DNA from: Erigeron canadensis
Taxonomy: Eukaryota > Streptophyta > Magnoliopsida > Asterales > Asteraceae
Assembly: GCF_010389155.1 (NCBI RefSeq)
Contig: NC_057767.1
Location: 3,331,765-3,395,764, forward strand
Direction of reading: 5' to 3'
DNA: 64,000 nucleotides
Positions 34,939 to 46,415 of the stretch are shown here, piece after piece. The translations under genes and the position numbers were made by a program. A model generated the notes under the pieces. The model was not told the DNA's origin, made no database searches, and worked only from the letters and a program-made list of their open reading frames with translations. Within the stretch, counting starts at the first letter, position 1, and each line of letters starts with the position of its first letter.

Positions 34939-35229
34939 TAACATTTAATAGAACTAAAAAAATGAATTAGAAAAAAGTAAAGATTACAAGTACTGTATTC
35001 TATTTTATATTTTTTATAAAAAATATTAGCCTACTTATTAAGAGATATAGCCACCGCACCCTCACTTCTCAATTGAATTGCGTAAATTGGCATGATGAAT
35101 GTTTTTCCTCTGTAACACTCAATCTTTTCCTCTTTATAATTCACTTCTTGGTATGTTTTTACAATAAATTTACTTCGATTTTCCACACATACACATTCAT
35201 AAATTAAGATAACTCTTTCAAGTCAAGTC

Positions 35230-35341
35230 TCCCTTTCTAATTTTTTTCCGAGCGACCAGCTAACAAAACTTCTTTCTCTTAGCTTCCTCTAATTTTTCTC
35301 TTGACAACAGAAAATGAAATCACACATTTTATTAACAGAAA
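35230..35341 (+). promoter_or_regulatory. 5' leader of gene C
   Basis: Shares GACCAGCTA-CAAAACT and a CTC-TTTCTC...TCT-GACA-CAG block with the leaders of genes D and E, which supports the first exon placed here. It contains part of a 28-bp tandem repeat (units at 35308 and 35336) that runs into the coding start. Confidence 0.5.
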
Positions 35342-38300
35342 ATGAAAGCACACATTTTATTAACAGAAAATAAAAGACAACAAAAAGCTAAAAGAAAGCC
35401 AACAACCAAACAAGGTATGAAGTTTCTCAAATTAGTATCCCCTTTTTTTTTTTTTTATTTATGGTGAAGGTTATATATGTTTATCAAATTTAAAAGTTTA
35501 ATCTACAACTTTTTTTAATGTGACAGTACCTAAGCTTAGGTAAAATCTGCATTACGGATCCTTTATATATACTCCATAGGTACAAATATGTGGCTGTAAT
35601 TAATTTCAAGTTAGCTGTATTCCACTTTTTAACGAATATAAATAAATAGTGCAAATGAAATGAAGCTACTTCTGGTGGTTTTTTCTTCAGGTATTGATTT
35701 CGATTCTCATGAAGTGACAAGTCTGTGGGTTTATTCCTTGAATCACCTATAACGGCTTATGGTATACATCTCGTAGTTTAAAGTATGTTCAGGGCTTCAC
35801 CATTATACGGTGAGATGTTTCCTGATGTGGAATTCCGACTAATTGTTCAAAAAAAATATAAATAAATAGTACTATTGACATTAAACTGATCACTGATGTT
35901 AAAACCGTCAAACCGAGGCTCCGATGGTATAAAATTGGAAACTGACGATATGGCAAAATGTTTAAATCGGCGGAAAAAGTACCCTGACGTCATTAAGCTC
36001 ATTTGGACCAACTGACCCTTAACGGACTAGAAAAGTTTCAAATTAATATTATCACAAATGTTTGGATACGTACATTGGGCGATTGATTAACAAATGTTAT
36101 CAAGTATTGTTAGGTAAAAAAAAATATGATGAATATGTGCAAGTGTGTGAATAGAGGCCGGTATAGTTTAATTAATATTTGTGTGTCATTCGATCGTACA
36201 TTATCATACATTAGCTAGTTCTTGATGCATGTTGATGATACATATAGTTATATATGTTTTTTTGAGTGTTACTAGAAAGATACATGCGTGTAGCGTGCGG
36301 CGGCAGAGCGAATTCAAAAGTCTAGAGGGGGATGTAGAACCCAACCAAGTGAGCCCAGAACCACTAATATTGATAAATATTTAGGCTAACAAAATCTAAA
36401 ATGAACCCAGTCCAAAAATTAGAATGAACCCAGCCCAACAAAAAACCTATACTTTTGGAAATAAAGTAAATTCATCTCAGTTAAACTGACCTTAAAATCA
36501 CGTGAGTTCATTACTAGCTTTTGGGGAAAGGATACAACAAGTTAGCAATAACATGAACTATTCTATCTCGATATTGAATCTATGATTATTCGTTTATTCT
36601 ACCTTGATATTGAACAGGTATTTTGAATCCTCAATTTTACTTTTAATTAGACTATTAGGTCGTAGTTTTATGAATTTTTTTATTGTTTAATTCTTGTTAG
36701 GATTTTTTTAAGGAATCACAGCCCAGATTACTATTAAAAATAGTGTGTTTGATTTCTCATGAATTATAGATCAGAGTATATATATATATATATATATAGA
36801 CTTCCTTAAATTGCAGTAATTCCGCAATATGCACCTTAACATCTTGCTTAACATTACCAAAGAACATCGAACATTTCCCAACGTTAGGATATAACCCAGA
36901 ACATTGACTAAATTCAGTGATGGCATCTTTTATAATTTGTGCAGATTGGACATTTACATAACATACAGCCAATAAATCATCAGCAAAACACATGTGTGTT
37001 ATACCGAGTTTATTGTTTCCCCAGTGGTACTTGAAGCCTTCATCTTGTTAGGAAGTTGCTAGTATATATTTCTTTGTAATTTGTCACAAGTGAAAAAAAT
37101 CATTAAACGCTTTCTGAAGATGGGTCCCCGGAAATTTGTAATTTGGTACCCGCATTGAAACTTACTTTTGTTAGTAGTTTTCTTATGTTGATTCTAAGCT
37201 GTTTTAGGGAGTTTTTTAAGCTGTTTTAAATGTTGTATGTATGCTGATTTTAAGGCTGTTTTTTACTCCTGTTTATAGTGCTGTTTTACATTGATTTATT
37301 GCTCTTTTTGGTGCTGTTATTGTTAGGCTGTTGTTTTGTTGCAGATTTAAGGCTGTCTAGGGCTGTTCATAGTGCTGTTTTGTTGCAGATTTAAGGCTGC
37401 CCGAGAGCTGCTGATTTGTCATATCTGAGGCTATTTAGGTGGGGTTTTGCTCATATAAAACTGTTGTATTTAGCCCCTGCTAAGAAGCTGTTTTGGTGGT
37501 GTTTTTTTTTTTGCAATTTACTGATTTGTCATATATGGTGTTTTTTTTTTAAAAACCAACTGGGTTGGATCAGTGGTTGGATCTCATGCCTCTGGAAACA
37601 GAGGTCATGGGTTCGATCCTCATGCCCAGCAAGGCTGGAGGTCCTTTTCTACCTATGTTAGAACCTGGAAGCAGCCTCTCTACCTTTGGTAGGGGTAAGG
37701 CTGTCTACATATCAACCTCCCTCATACACCGTCGAAGACGGTATTGGGACCCAAAACCCGTGGAAGACGGCATTGGGAGTTACTTTTACTGATCATTTTT
37801 TGATGTTGCAAGAAGGCTATTTTGCTGAAAATTTGGGGCTGACTATTTTGATGTTACCATATGAGGCTATCCGACTAAGGTAAATTTTTTTGCCCCCGCC
37901 ATCTTAATTTCCTGGATCCGCCACTGTGTGGCGGCGGTGGTGGCGGCTATTGGTGGTGGTGGTGACGACGGCGTGTAGTGTAGGTTATTGATGTAATGTG
38001 GTTTTGACGAATTGTTGAAAATTGAAAATTAAAATTCAACGTTTCGATGGTATACCAGTGGTATTTATGCTTATAACATATTGTTTCATTTGGTAAGAAT
38101 TAAAAAAATTCATCATCATGCATGCTAAGTAGTCAGTTTCAATGGTATACCAGTGGTATTTATGTTCAGAGTCCAAAATTTCGGTTCCGGGATTGTCAGT
38201 GAAATTTACCAAAATCTCATCGAAAGTGGTATACATACCGATTTTCCAGGTTTAAATTTTTTTTTTTTTTTTTTTTGTCCAAACTTATAAACAACATAAT

Positions 38301-41300
38301 AAACACCAATTTTTGCAAGTATTAACACTAATCTATTAAATGTAGACACTTTTAAGCTTGACTTATGTATATCGATTAAGTATTAATTATTATATAATAT
38401 ATAGATATTGCATAACATTAAAAGTTATCGAAATTCCACCGAGTTCTTGACCGAAACACACAAATTTCGGTCTTTAACTACATAGCATGCATGATGTATA
38501 ATGTTTTTTTTCCCCAGATAGTGAGGCTTTACATGTTGTATCAAAAAGTTAAATGTTTAAAAGTAACTGTTCTCTAATAGTAAGTTTTGTAATTACTTTT
38601 TAATTGTAACTAATACATGGTTTAACATGCTTTAGATGAAAAGATGCAACTAAAATGCAAATTCTATAAGAGGCTGAAAATTGAAGAATCTGATGAAGCG
38701 AATGATGATTATGTAGCGAGTGACCCAACTTTTTTAGAAGACAGGGGGAAGAGCGTTATAGTTGCAGAGGCTAAGTATGCTAAAGAAGGACCTGATGTCA
38801 AGAGAACAATTACTCAAAAACGACAATACAAAAGAAAAAAATCAATAAATGGACCAATTGTTATGGAGACGGAAGACAGACCAAAAAAGCAGCCGAGCTC
38901 ATTCCCTTCGCTTCCTGGACCCAAATCAACATCATTGAAAACTCCCTGCCGGATAAGAGTAAGGTCACCCACAATCTCTCTTTCTCTTTTGATGTGTAAG
39001 CTAAGTGAGGATCAAAAGACTGCGATACGGGAAATGGGATTCGCATCAATGCTAGACTTTAATATACATAAAGTTCCAACAGTCATGGGATATTGGGCTT
39101 TGAAGAACTTTGATCATGAGGCATGCATGTTACAGGTCAGGGATGCGTCATTAAAAGTCACAAATAAAACAATACATGATGTACTAGGTGTTCCCATGGG
39201 TAGAATCAATGTATTCAATTTAAAGTACTCTAAAACGGATCATGCCACACGAGAATTTAGGAAGCAATTTCCTGGAAAGAATAAAATACATTATTTGGAT
39301 GTAATTAATGAGATGGAAATGCAGGGTAAAGGTGGTAGGCTATTTAAATTGAACTTTCTAGTTTTGTTTGTTACCATCATGGCAGAAAGTCAAGGTGGGT
39401 TGGTGAACCAAAAATTTCTGGGGTGTATTAGAAATTTGGAGGATGTGAGAAATATGGATTGGTGCCAATACATACTTGAGTGCTTAGTGAGAACAAGAAA
39501 GGGATGGAATCCGAAAAGCCACTACAATGGCCCACTGGCCTTTTTGGTTGTAAGTTAATGGTTTATTATTCATGCTTAATTGATTGTGTATATGTTTGTG
39601 TATCAGTTTGGAAATACTATACTCTGATAAACTTAACTACTATTATTTTTTGTACTATCTAAGGTTTTCTATGCACATTCAATCAATTCAAAAGATATGG
39701 GGAAGGAGACATTGGTTCCTATAATCAAGACGTGGACATCAGGTATGTTGATGAAACTAGAAGAGAAGGAGTTCAATATTGGGCGCATTGAGGAGTCGGC
39801 AATCCAGAAATGGATTGTCATCGAATCAGACGATGATGTACCAGTAAAAGACAGAATGACAAGCTCGAAGAGAAAGTTGAGAAAAAACGACACATTAGAA
39901 TCATGTAGTAAGTTATTTTGCAATCAAAAGTATAAACCTGGACAGGGTAGTTAACTGATTGTGTATCATCTAACAAAACAGGTACACAAGTTTTCGAAGA
40001 TGGAAACAACCACAAAGAAGCTCCAGAAAATGTTTCTGACGTGGAAAATGCTTCATACCATTTTGACTCGTATCAGCAGTCTCCACCGCCCACCGCACAA
40101 GCAACATCATCACAACCGTTGTCACCAGTAGCTCCTCTGGCCAAGGTTTCGTGTCTTCCTCAGACTGACTCGGATACGCTGCCGGTTAGTATGATTTCTA
40201 ATGTTCGTGTAATAATACATAGGCTTAATTTATATCTGCAAAGACTTACACATAATACATTCAAATGCCTAACACATAAAGTTCGCTTTTTATATCTCCT
40301 AATATCTATATTTGGTTTGCTGAGTGTGCCAATCATTTTGTTTGAACATGTGTCTCCTATGTCAGATTCTGTATATATCTCTCTACCTCCCTTTATAGTC
40401 TTGAATTTGTTTTACTTGGCTCTTTTTAAGCTAGATTATATTATACACTCTTATGTTATATATTATATAGGGAATCTTTTATCCAAGTAGACAAAGCTGG
40501 TTGAATTTGTACTTTTCTTTTTGTTAGAATTATGGATTATATGAGGTGAATCATCATATTTGAACTGCCTAGAATTAAGATAGCGCTCAAGAACTTACAG
40601 GTTAAATAAGTCAACTCAATTGTGTTGACTTTTCATTTTTCTTAAACTTTATGTAGCTAAAATATATTGTATGATAATAAAAACTGTTACTATTAATGTA
40701 ATTAATAAACTTTTTGAATAAAACAATTTGAGGTAACATGACAATTGTTAGTTCAATTTTATCTGTTTAATGCTAAAATTTACTAGCAAGTGTAACGTAA
40801 TTGCTTTTGTGTAAAGGTTTCATCTCCTCAATTTGGCTCAATTTGTGTCCAAGGCTACAATGTGAAACGGAGTGTTGCGCCCATTCTTGAAGCCATCTTC
40901 AAGAAACATGGCGACATTGCTGCTAAATGCCAATTCAAAACAGCTTCCGTGAGGTCAAATTTCCTTGAGGTTGTTTGTGAAGTTGTGACAAAAATTGAAG
41001 CGGATGATGTAATTGAGAAACTGGAAGAATTAGAGGGCCAGGTTTCAGATGCAGAGGCGGCCAACATCAATGTGTCATGGCTTAGATCTCACTTGGAAGC
41101 CCTTCACAAAAGGAAGGGAGCCATGAAACTTATGGAAATGAATGCAAACACCATTTTGGTTCAAAGTGCTGCGATGATGGATCTTAAAGAGATAAGTGAA
41201 GAGCTCATGACTGTCCAAGAACGTTTTGAAAAGGCTGAAAGGTGCGTGAGAGTACTCCATCTTGTTAGAAAGAATATAGAAAACACTATCTCGGAAAGAA

Positions 41301-41341
41301 AGGCTGAAACCGACTCGTGGGTAAAACGACGAATTTTATAA
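35342..41341 (+). CDS. Gene C: plant-mobile-like domain fused to PEARLI-4 domain
   Basis: Spliced model: 35342-35414, 38636-39549, 39664-39907, 39982-40184 and 40817-41341, 652 aa. Exon 1 (24 codons plus one base) ends KRKPTTKQ and supplies the G of the Asp codon completed by exon 2. Exon 2 has an acidic/basic start, then a globular domain with MGFASMLDF, VTNKTIHDVLGVPMG, LFKLNFLVLFVTIM and NMDWCQYILE, resembling the aminotransferase-like plant mobile domain/DUF1985 group. Exon 3 continues VFYAHSIN. Exon 4 is Pro/Ser/Gln-rich (TQVFEDGNN...QTDSDTLP). Exon 5 is PEARLI-4 (VAPILEAIFKKHGDIAA). All junction phases agree. Exon 4 and the PEARLI-4 acceptor differ from D and E and resemble genes A and F. 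The first intron (3.2 kb) holds a LINE fragment, a SINE and a MITE. Role unknown. Confidence 0.78.
35415..36789. other. First part of gene C intron 1
   Basis: 35570-35605 is a decayed counterpart of the 30-base cassette exon seen in D and E (in-frame stop, no donor). 35880-36130 aligns with intron 1 of D and E. No gene seen. Confidence 0.5.
36790..37040 (-). pseudogene. LINE (non-LTR) reverse transcriptase fragment in gene C intron 1
   Basis: The minus strand reads FKYHWGNNKLGITHMCFADDLL and then FSQCSGLYPNVGKCSMFFGNV, a pattern specific to plant LINE reverse transcriptases (FADD catalytic block and the GL-PN-GKS segment). It stops at a (TA)n tract near 36796. About 80 codons remain of an enzyme of well over 1000. 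Confidence 0.78.
37180..37500. repeat. Degenerate GCTGTTTTG repeat stretch
   Basis: Many loosely spaced GCTGTTTT/AAGGCTG words, including an exact doubling of GTTTTGTTGCAGATTTAAGG at about 37332 and 37377. No coding sense. Confidence 0.5.
37554..37790 (+). repeat. SINE (family 1), best-preserved copy
   Basis: About 235 bp. A-box-like GGTTGGATCAGTGGTTGG, B-box GGGTTCGATCC, then the body with CCTTTTCTACCTATG, GCAGCCTCTCTACC, ACACCGTCGAAGACGG, and the tail ending CATTGGGAGTTAC plus T-rich DNA. This copy serves as reference for at least seven others in the window. Confidence 0.82.
38125..38485. mobile_element. hAT-like MITE, copy 2, in gene C intron 1
   Basis: Ends CTAAGTAGTCAG and, inverted, CTATGTAGTTAA. 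The exact 8-bp duplication CATGCATG lies at 38117-38124 and 38486-38493. Inverted relative to 9055-9539. The matching intron positions of D (near 46035) read straight through, giving an empty site. Confidence 0.85.
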
Positions 41342-42000
41342 GGCTATTTAAATCCTGCTAGTTGTGTAATCAAATCTATGATTGGCAGGACACACCTACA
41401 TCCCCTATTCTTTCTAAATCTATGCGTTAGATCTTTTTGTTGGAAGACGGACTAAGTTTTATGTGTTAGATCTTTTTTAGATTATTCTAATTTATGTGCT
41501 AAAGATCTCAAGATCAAGAGTCTATTCTTCACAGGTGGCATTGTGGCAAGATGGTTGAATGGGTTGGGGTTAAATCCAATCAGGTTAGGTTGTCTAGCAA
41601 CTTTTTTTTTTGTCCCTCGAAATAAGCCCTTTAATAATTAATGTTGAGTCCGGAGATTCATTAGTTCAGGTAAACCCCAAATGATTTCTGGATTAGGAGG
41701 TGTCTGCTTGTGCTGGATGAATGATTATGACCAGTCGAGGATTAAGTTTAATCATAAGGAATTCCGGTAAATTGGGGAAGACTATGTCTGTTACTAATTT
41801 ATTGTAATTGAGGATTGAAAGATGATAAATGTGATTAATTTAATAGGTTGTAATTTGTAAATAAGGTAAAAATTTGGTGTGACAATGGCATATCAAAGAT
41901 GAAGATCAAGTAAGAATCAGTAAAATCCATGTGTCATCTATCGAAACTTTAAACATGTTTTTAGGCTTGTCATTCAAATATATATATATATATATATATA
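41342..42000. other. 3' flank of gene C
   Basis: AT-rich with GGTTGGGTT-type words also seen after other family members. It ends in a (TA)n tract. No gene seen. Confidence 0.45.
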
Positions 42001-42591
42001 GGGGTGGGTTATTTTGAGAACCATAAAAAAAGAAGAACGTGAGAACCAATCTGGGCCACAAATTTCATCTCCTTTTTTCTCTTTCATCACTTTCATCCAA
42101 ATTTTTCAAAACGTTTTATCTCACAAACCGTGCATCGTTAGACGAAAAAAAAACCATGGGTAGTCTTAAAATTTCGTCCTCTTTCATTAGAGATGCGACT
42201 TGATATACTTTTGACAAACTTTTAAATTTCGAAATTTTTTTTTTTTTCGAAATTTTTTTTTTACCTACACATGTGTAGGATGTGTATGATGTATACCCTA
42301 CACATGTCCTGCACATGTGTAGGATTATCGCTAAAAAAAAAATTAAAAAAAAAATCGAAATTTAAAAGTTTGTCAAAAGTATATCAAGTCGCATCTCTAA
42401 TGAAAGAGCACGAAATTTTAAGACTACCCATGCTTTTTTTTTCGTTTAACGATGTACGGTTTGTGAGATAAAACCATTTGAATGAATTGGGTGAAAATGA
42501 GGAGAGAGAAAATTAAATATCATCAAGATCAAAATCAATGGCAAGGATTGGTTCTCGTGTTTTTTTTTGATGGTTCTTAAAATAACTTTCC
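42001..42591. mobile_element. Long foldback element between (TA)n tracts
   Basis: Two arms of roughly 250 bp are inverted complements: left GTTATTTTGAGAACCAT, ATGGGTAGTCTTAAAATTTCG and TTGATATACTTTTGACAAAC; right the reverse of each. The centre (42250-42330) has CCTACACATGTGTAGG and related palindromes. (TA)n tracts flank both sides, which suggests insertion into a TA microsatellite. Confidence 0.8.
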
Positions 42592-42629
<38 letters not shown>

Positions 42630-42894
42630 ACCTTTAAGGAATATAGCCATGAACTTAGAAATACTTTTTGACTTTTGAGGTACAAAATGTACAACCAAGT
42701 GAATGACATCCCTCAACCACATAGTGAGGGTGTGATGAAAATTGACGATGTTGTATTGTTGTACTTCCATTATTTGGTAAAATTTGATCAACAGTAGATG
42801 ACAAGCTAAGCAGCAATCACTAATTGTTGTTCATACATAGATAAATAATGTTGTGGAACTTCAACAACTTGGCCAAAAGTTAAGTTGCTGAATT
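42592..42894. other. Short intergenic spacer
   Basis: (TA)n followed by about 250 bp of unique AT-rich DNA. Nothing recognised. Confidence 0.4.
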
Positions 42895-43320
42895 TTAGTT
42901 GATATTGTTTCCTCGAAAAACGGGGTAAGTTTATCTATATAGCTCGTTTCTTAAGTACATGGGATTAGCTATCTGTATAAATGATCCTTATGTTTTCTTG
43001 TTAAAGATCACAAAATGAATGGTTGTGTCGGTTGAGTAATGATTTAAAGCGGGTTGGGTCAACGTTAATTCTTAAATCTGGGTCGCAACGAATCAGGTTG
43101 GGTTGGGTTCGGTTCACATTGCAACACTTTCATGATTTTATAAACCACTAAACCAGTGAAGGAGCAAACAGTCCGCTAAGTTTGGACTTGTTAAACCCAT
43201 TTGAATGTTCAATTCACTAAATCGCTAATTTACGTTTTACAATACCAAATTACAACACCAAAAGCCATAATTTGGTGGTGTGTGGCTGAAATGATTTACA
43301 CATAAAGGATTCAGTATCAC
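42895..43320 (+). repeat. Orphan PEARLI-4 gene 3' flank
   Basis: Close to the flanks of B (32690-33120), D (50510-50950) and E (56820-57240): TTTATCTATATAGCTCGTTTCT, TTAAAGATCACA, GGTTGGGTC, TTTATAAACCA, CCATAATTTGGTGGTGTG. No coding exon precedes it, so a family member has probably been lost between C and D. Confidence 0.68.
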
Positions 43321-43400
43321 AGTATGTATATTTAATAAGTTTTAAGGGGGAAAATGAAAAAAAAAAAATAATTTTTGAACATTTTCATGTTAGTAAAGTA

Positions 43401-43600
43401 ACTTCTAATACCATTTTTCACGGATTTTGAGTCATAATACCGTCTTCGACGGTGTATGGGAGATAATGAGATATAGAAAGCCTTACCCCTATCAAATGTA
43501 GAGAGACTGCTTCCAGGCTATATCAAAGGTTGAAAAGCAACCTTGTTGTGCATGAGGATCAAATCCTTAATTTCTGCCTTCAGAACAACTGATCAACCAA
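43401..43600 (-). repeat. SINE (family 1), diverged
   Basis: The complementary strand carries the family tail (CACCGTCGAAGACGGTATTATGAC) and the TCTACAT-TGATAGGGGTAAGG block. The B-box region is degraded. Confidence 0.65.
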
Positions 43601-44469
43601 AATACTAAAATGCATGTTTATATTCAAATTAATACTCCCCGAGAACCCACATTTCCCCGTCCTCTTTCCTATCCTTTTTATCATCTTTATTTTTTTAGGG
43701 TTTTGTTATATGCAACCCTAAAGGTGCAATTAAGGTGTATTATATAGTTATATAAAAAACTGAGGAGATGGTCTTTTGATATGAAAAGTACAATTTTTTA
43801 TACACGTTTATTGGAGCCTAGTATTTTCCTTATCTTATATTTATTTTTAACTAATCATCCAAAACTATAAGTGTTTGGTAGGAAGAAATCATAAGAAATG
43901 AAAATGTAATAGATGAAAATAGTGGGGAAAAAACGAGTATTTGGAAAGAAAATGAATTACATCGTTTGGTGCAAACAGATAATGGATATAAGAGAAATAC
44001 AAAATTTTAATTTATAATTAAAATTAACACATATAAAATCATTAAAAAAAAATTAAATTCCATTTTCACCTATTGTTTACAATTTGTAAAGAATGAAGAG
44101 GACAAAAACCATTACCACTTCTCTATTCTCGATTTCATTTTTCGTTACAATCAAACAAAGAAGTTTCTTTCTCCTATTTTTATTTGATCTTACTAAATAC
44201 CCCTAACTAGTTAATGAAATACCCCTCTATTTTTTTTTTTTTTGGATACACCCATAATGAAATACCCCTCTCTAATTTTTTTTCGTGTGTTTTTTACAAC
44301 AAATTGAATAATTTTCAAGTCTGCCTCTCTATTTTTTTGGATACACCCATAATGAAATACCCCTCTCTATTTTCAAGTCTATAATTTCGTCTGCTTTTTA
44401 CAAGAAATGTCCTTTCCATTTTACACACATAAATTATGGCAAATGTCCTTTCCTATTTACTTCTGACCG
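43601..44469. other. Intergenic and distal promoter region of gene D
   Basis: No gene. 44213-44370 contains a roughly 96-bp tandem duplication (GGATACACCCATAATGAAAT at about 44244 and 44339), with a third partial AATGAAATACCCCTCT. Confidence 0.45.
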
Positions 44470-44620
44470 GCCAGCTAGCAAAACTACCACATAATTTCTC
44501 CTCCTCTTTCTGATTTTTTCTCGACAGCAGCAAGAGCTAAAAAGGAAAATGGGGGATTAAAATAGGTATAAAAGAGGGGGTTAAATTTAATTTTTATTTT
44601 TACTTAAAAAAGGGGAGAGA
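44470..44620 (+). promoter_or_regulatory. 5' leader of gene D
   Basis: Conserved with 52735-52874 upstream of gene E (CCGGCCAGC, TTTCTGATTTTTTCTCGACAG, AATGGGGGATTAAAAT, GTATAAAA, AGGGG before the start). GTATAAAA could be a TATA box. Placement is by paralog comparison only. Confidence 0.5.
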
Positions 44621-44879
44621 ATGAGCATGGAAACATACATAATAATAGCAGAAAATGAAAGACAACAAAAGTTTTATCAGGAACAAAGGAAAGCTAAAAG
44701 AATGCCAACAACCAAACAAGGTATGAAATTATCAACTAGTTTTTTAATTTTATATAGATATGAGACGGGGGGTTTTGGGCATTTATCTTCTTTTTTTTTT
44801 TCTTTTTTTTTATATATACATACTTTATTATTTTAAAATAAGAGGTGGTCTCAAAATATCTCACCCTTATATATACACA

Positions 44880-45325
44880 TCTTTTGGGTGAAATGATCTA
44901 GTGAGAACCAACATATATGGTGAGAACCGTAAGAACCATTGAAAAATCATCTCTTTAGAATTAAGGGCTACGCCCGTACCGTAACAACCGTCACCATCTC
45001 TTGGATCGCCGCCCATCCAATCCATACCATTCCCATATGCGTCCGGTGACAACCCCTTAATAACGGATGTAGGGCAACGCCCGTATTGTATCCATACGTT
45101 TTCTTAACACGTAACCCATAAGATTTTTTACAAATATTTTATTTTATTTTTTTTTGGAATGGGTTTTTGTTAAAAGAAAATAAAAAACAAAAAAAAGTTT
45201 CAAAATATGAAAAATAAAAATTAAAAAAAATAAAACACCACACAAATAAGAAGAAAGAGAGAAAGAAACTAGTGGTTCTCACGGTTCTCTCCATATTTGT
45301 GGTTCTCACATTAACCCTACCCCAT
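44880..45325. mobile_element. Probable MITE in gene D intron 1
   Basis: The left part has GTGAGAACCAACATATATGGTGAGAACCG. The right part has the inverted TGGTTCTCACGGTTCTC and TTGTGGTTCTCACA. It lies in the TA-rich tract just upstream of the cassette exon, where gene E has only (TA)n. End words resemble the foldback element at 42001-42591. Limits are approximate. Confidence 0.5.
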
Positions 45326-45331
45326 ATATAG

Positions 45332-45361
45332 GTACCAATATGTATGTAACAATCGAAGAAG
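45332..45361 (+). other. Candidate 30-base cassette exon, gene D
   Basis: AG acceptor at 45330-45331 and GTATGAAAT donor at 45362. 30 bases, phase preserved (adds TNMYVTIEE plus a split codon). Same position and length as 53077-53106 in gene E. Confidence 0.45.
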
Positions 45362-45526
45362 GTATGAAATTATTAAGTAGTAATACTTTTTATCCCACTT
45401 TTTAACATTAAACAAAAAACCCAAAAAAACTACTGATGTCTCGACATTAATTAATTAAGAATATATAAAACTGATAACTGATGTTAAAACCAGCGTTATG
45501 GCTCAGAATAGTAGTACTTTAGCAAA

Positions 45527-45759
45527 GGAAAGGAAAAGGAATTGCCACTATTGTCTTCCACGAGTTTTAGGCCCCAATACTTCGACAGTGTATGAGGAGG
45601 TTAAGATGTAGGCACACACCTTACCTCTAGGTAGAGAAGCTGCCTCCAGGTTCTACCTAAATGGTAGAAAAGGACCTCCGGCCTTTGCATGGGATGAGGA
45701 TTGGACCTCTGATCTCTGTCTCTAGAGGATAGGGTATTTACCGCTGATCCAAACCACGC
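45527..45759 (-). repeat. SINE (family 1) in gene D intron 1
   Basis: Full family 1 body on the minus strand, flanked by the exact 12-bp duplication TACTTTAGCAAA (45515-45526 and 45760-45771). Gene E at about 53250-53275 has a single TACTTTAGCAAA and no insert: a clean empty site. Confidence 0.85.
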
Positions 45760-46415
45760 TACTTTAGCAAAACGCTAGACGTACTAGAAAAGTTTCAAAT
45801 ATCAAGTAGTGACATGTTTGGATTCATTCGGATTGATCAACAAATGTTATCAAGCTATTATAATGTACTTGTAAAAAATATGATAAATATGTGCAATTGT
45901 AACTATTGTGAATATAGGCTGGTATAGTTTAGTGTTTGTGTCATTCGTTATGATGATACATATTGCTATATATCTTTTTGAGTGTTATATATGTCGACTA
46001 TACCATATTGTTTCATCTAGTAAGAATAAATAAAATTCCTTCACATGATATATAAAGTTTTTTTAAGTAGTACTGTTGTTTTACATATTATTAATTTGTA
46101 TCATAAAGTTTTTTAGCAGTAATTGTAACTGTAGTGTAATCGTTAAGTAGTGTTCTGTAGTTGTAGTAAGTAATATGGTTTAACATGTTTTAGATGAAAG
46201 GATGCAACTGAAATGGAATATCTATAAAAGGCTGAAAAGGGAAGAATATAATGATGAACCGAATGATGATTATGTAGCGAGTGACCCAACTTATTTGAAA
46301 AAGAGGCGGAAGTGTGTTTTAGAGACAGAAGACAAACATATAAAGCAGCCAAGCTCATTACCTTCGCGTCGTGGGCGCAAAAGAATGCCCTACCGGATAA
46401 AACTAAGTTCACCCC

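Noticed and set aside
36757..36993. Functional reverse transcriptase
   Set aside because: Only about 80 codons around the FADD motif remain, inside an intron and ending in a microsatellite.
37416..37883. Open frames near 37.4-37.9 kb
   Set aside because: They lie over a SINE and a degenerate repeat; there is no protein similarity.
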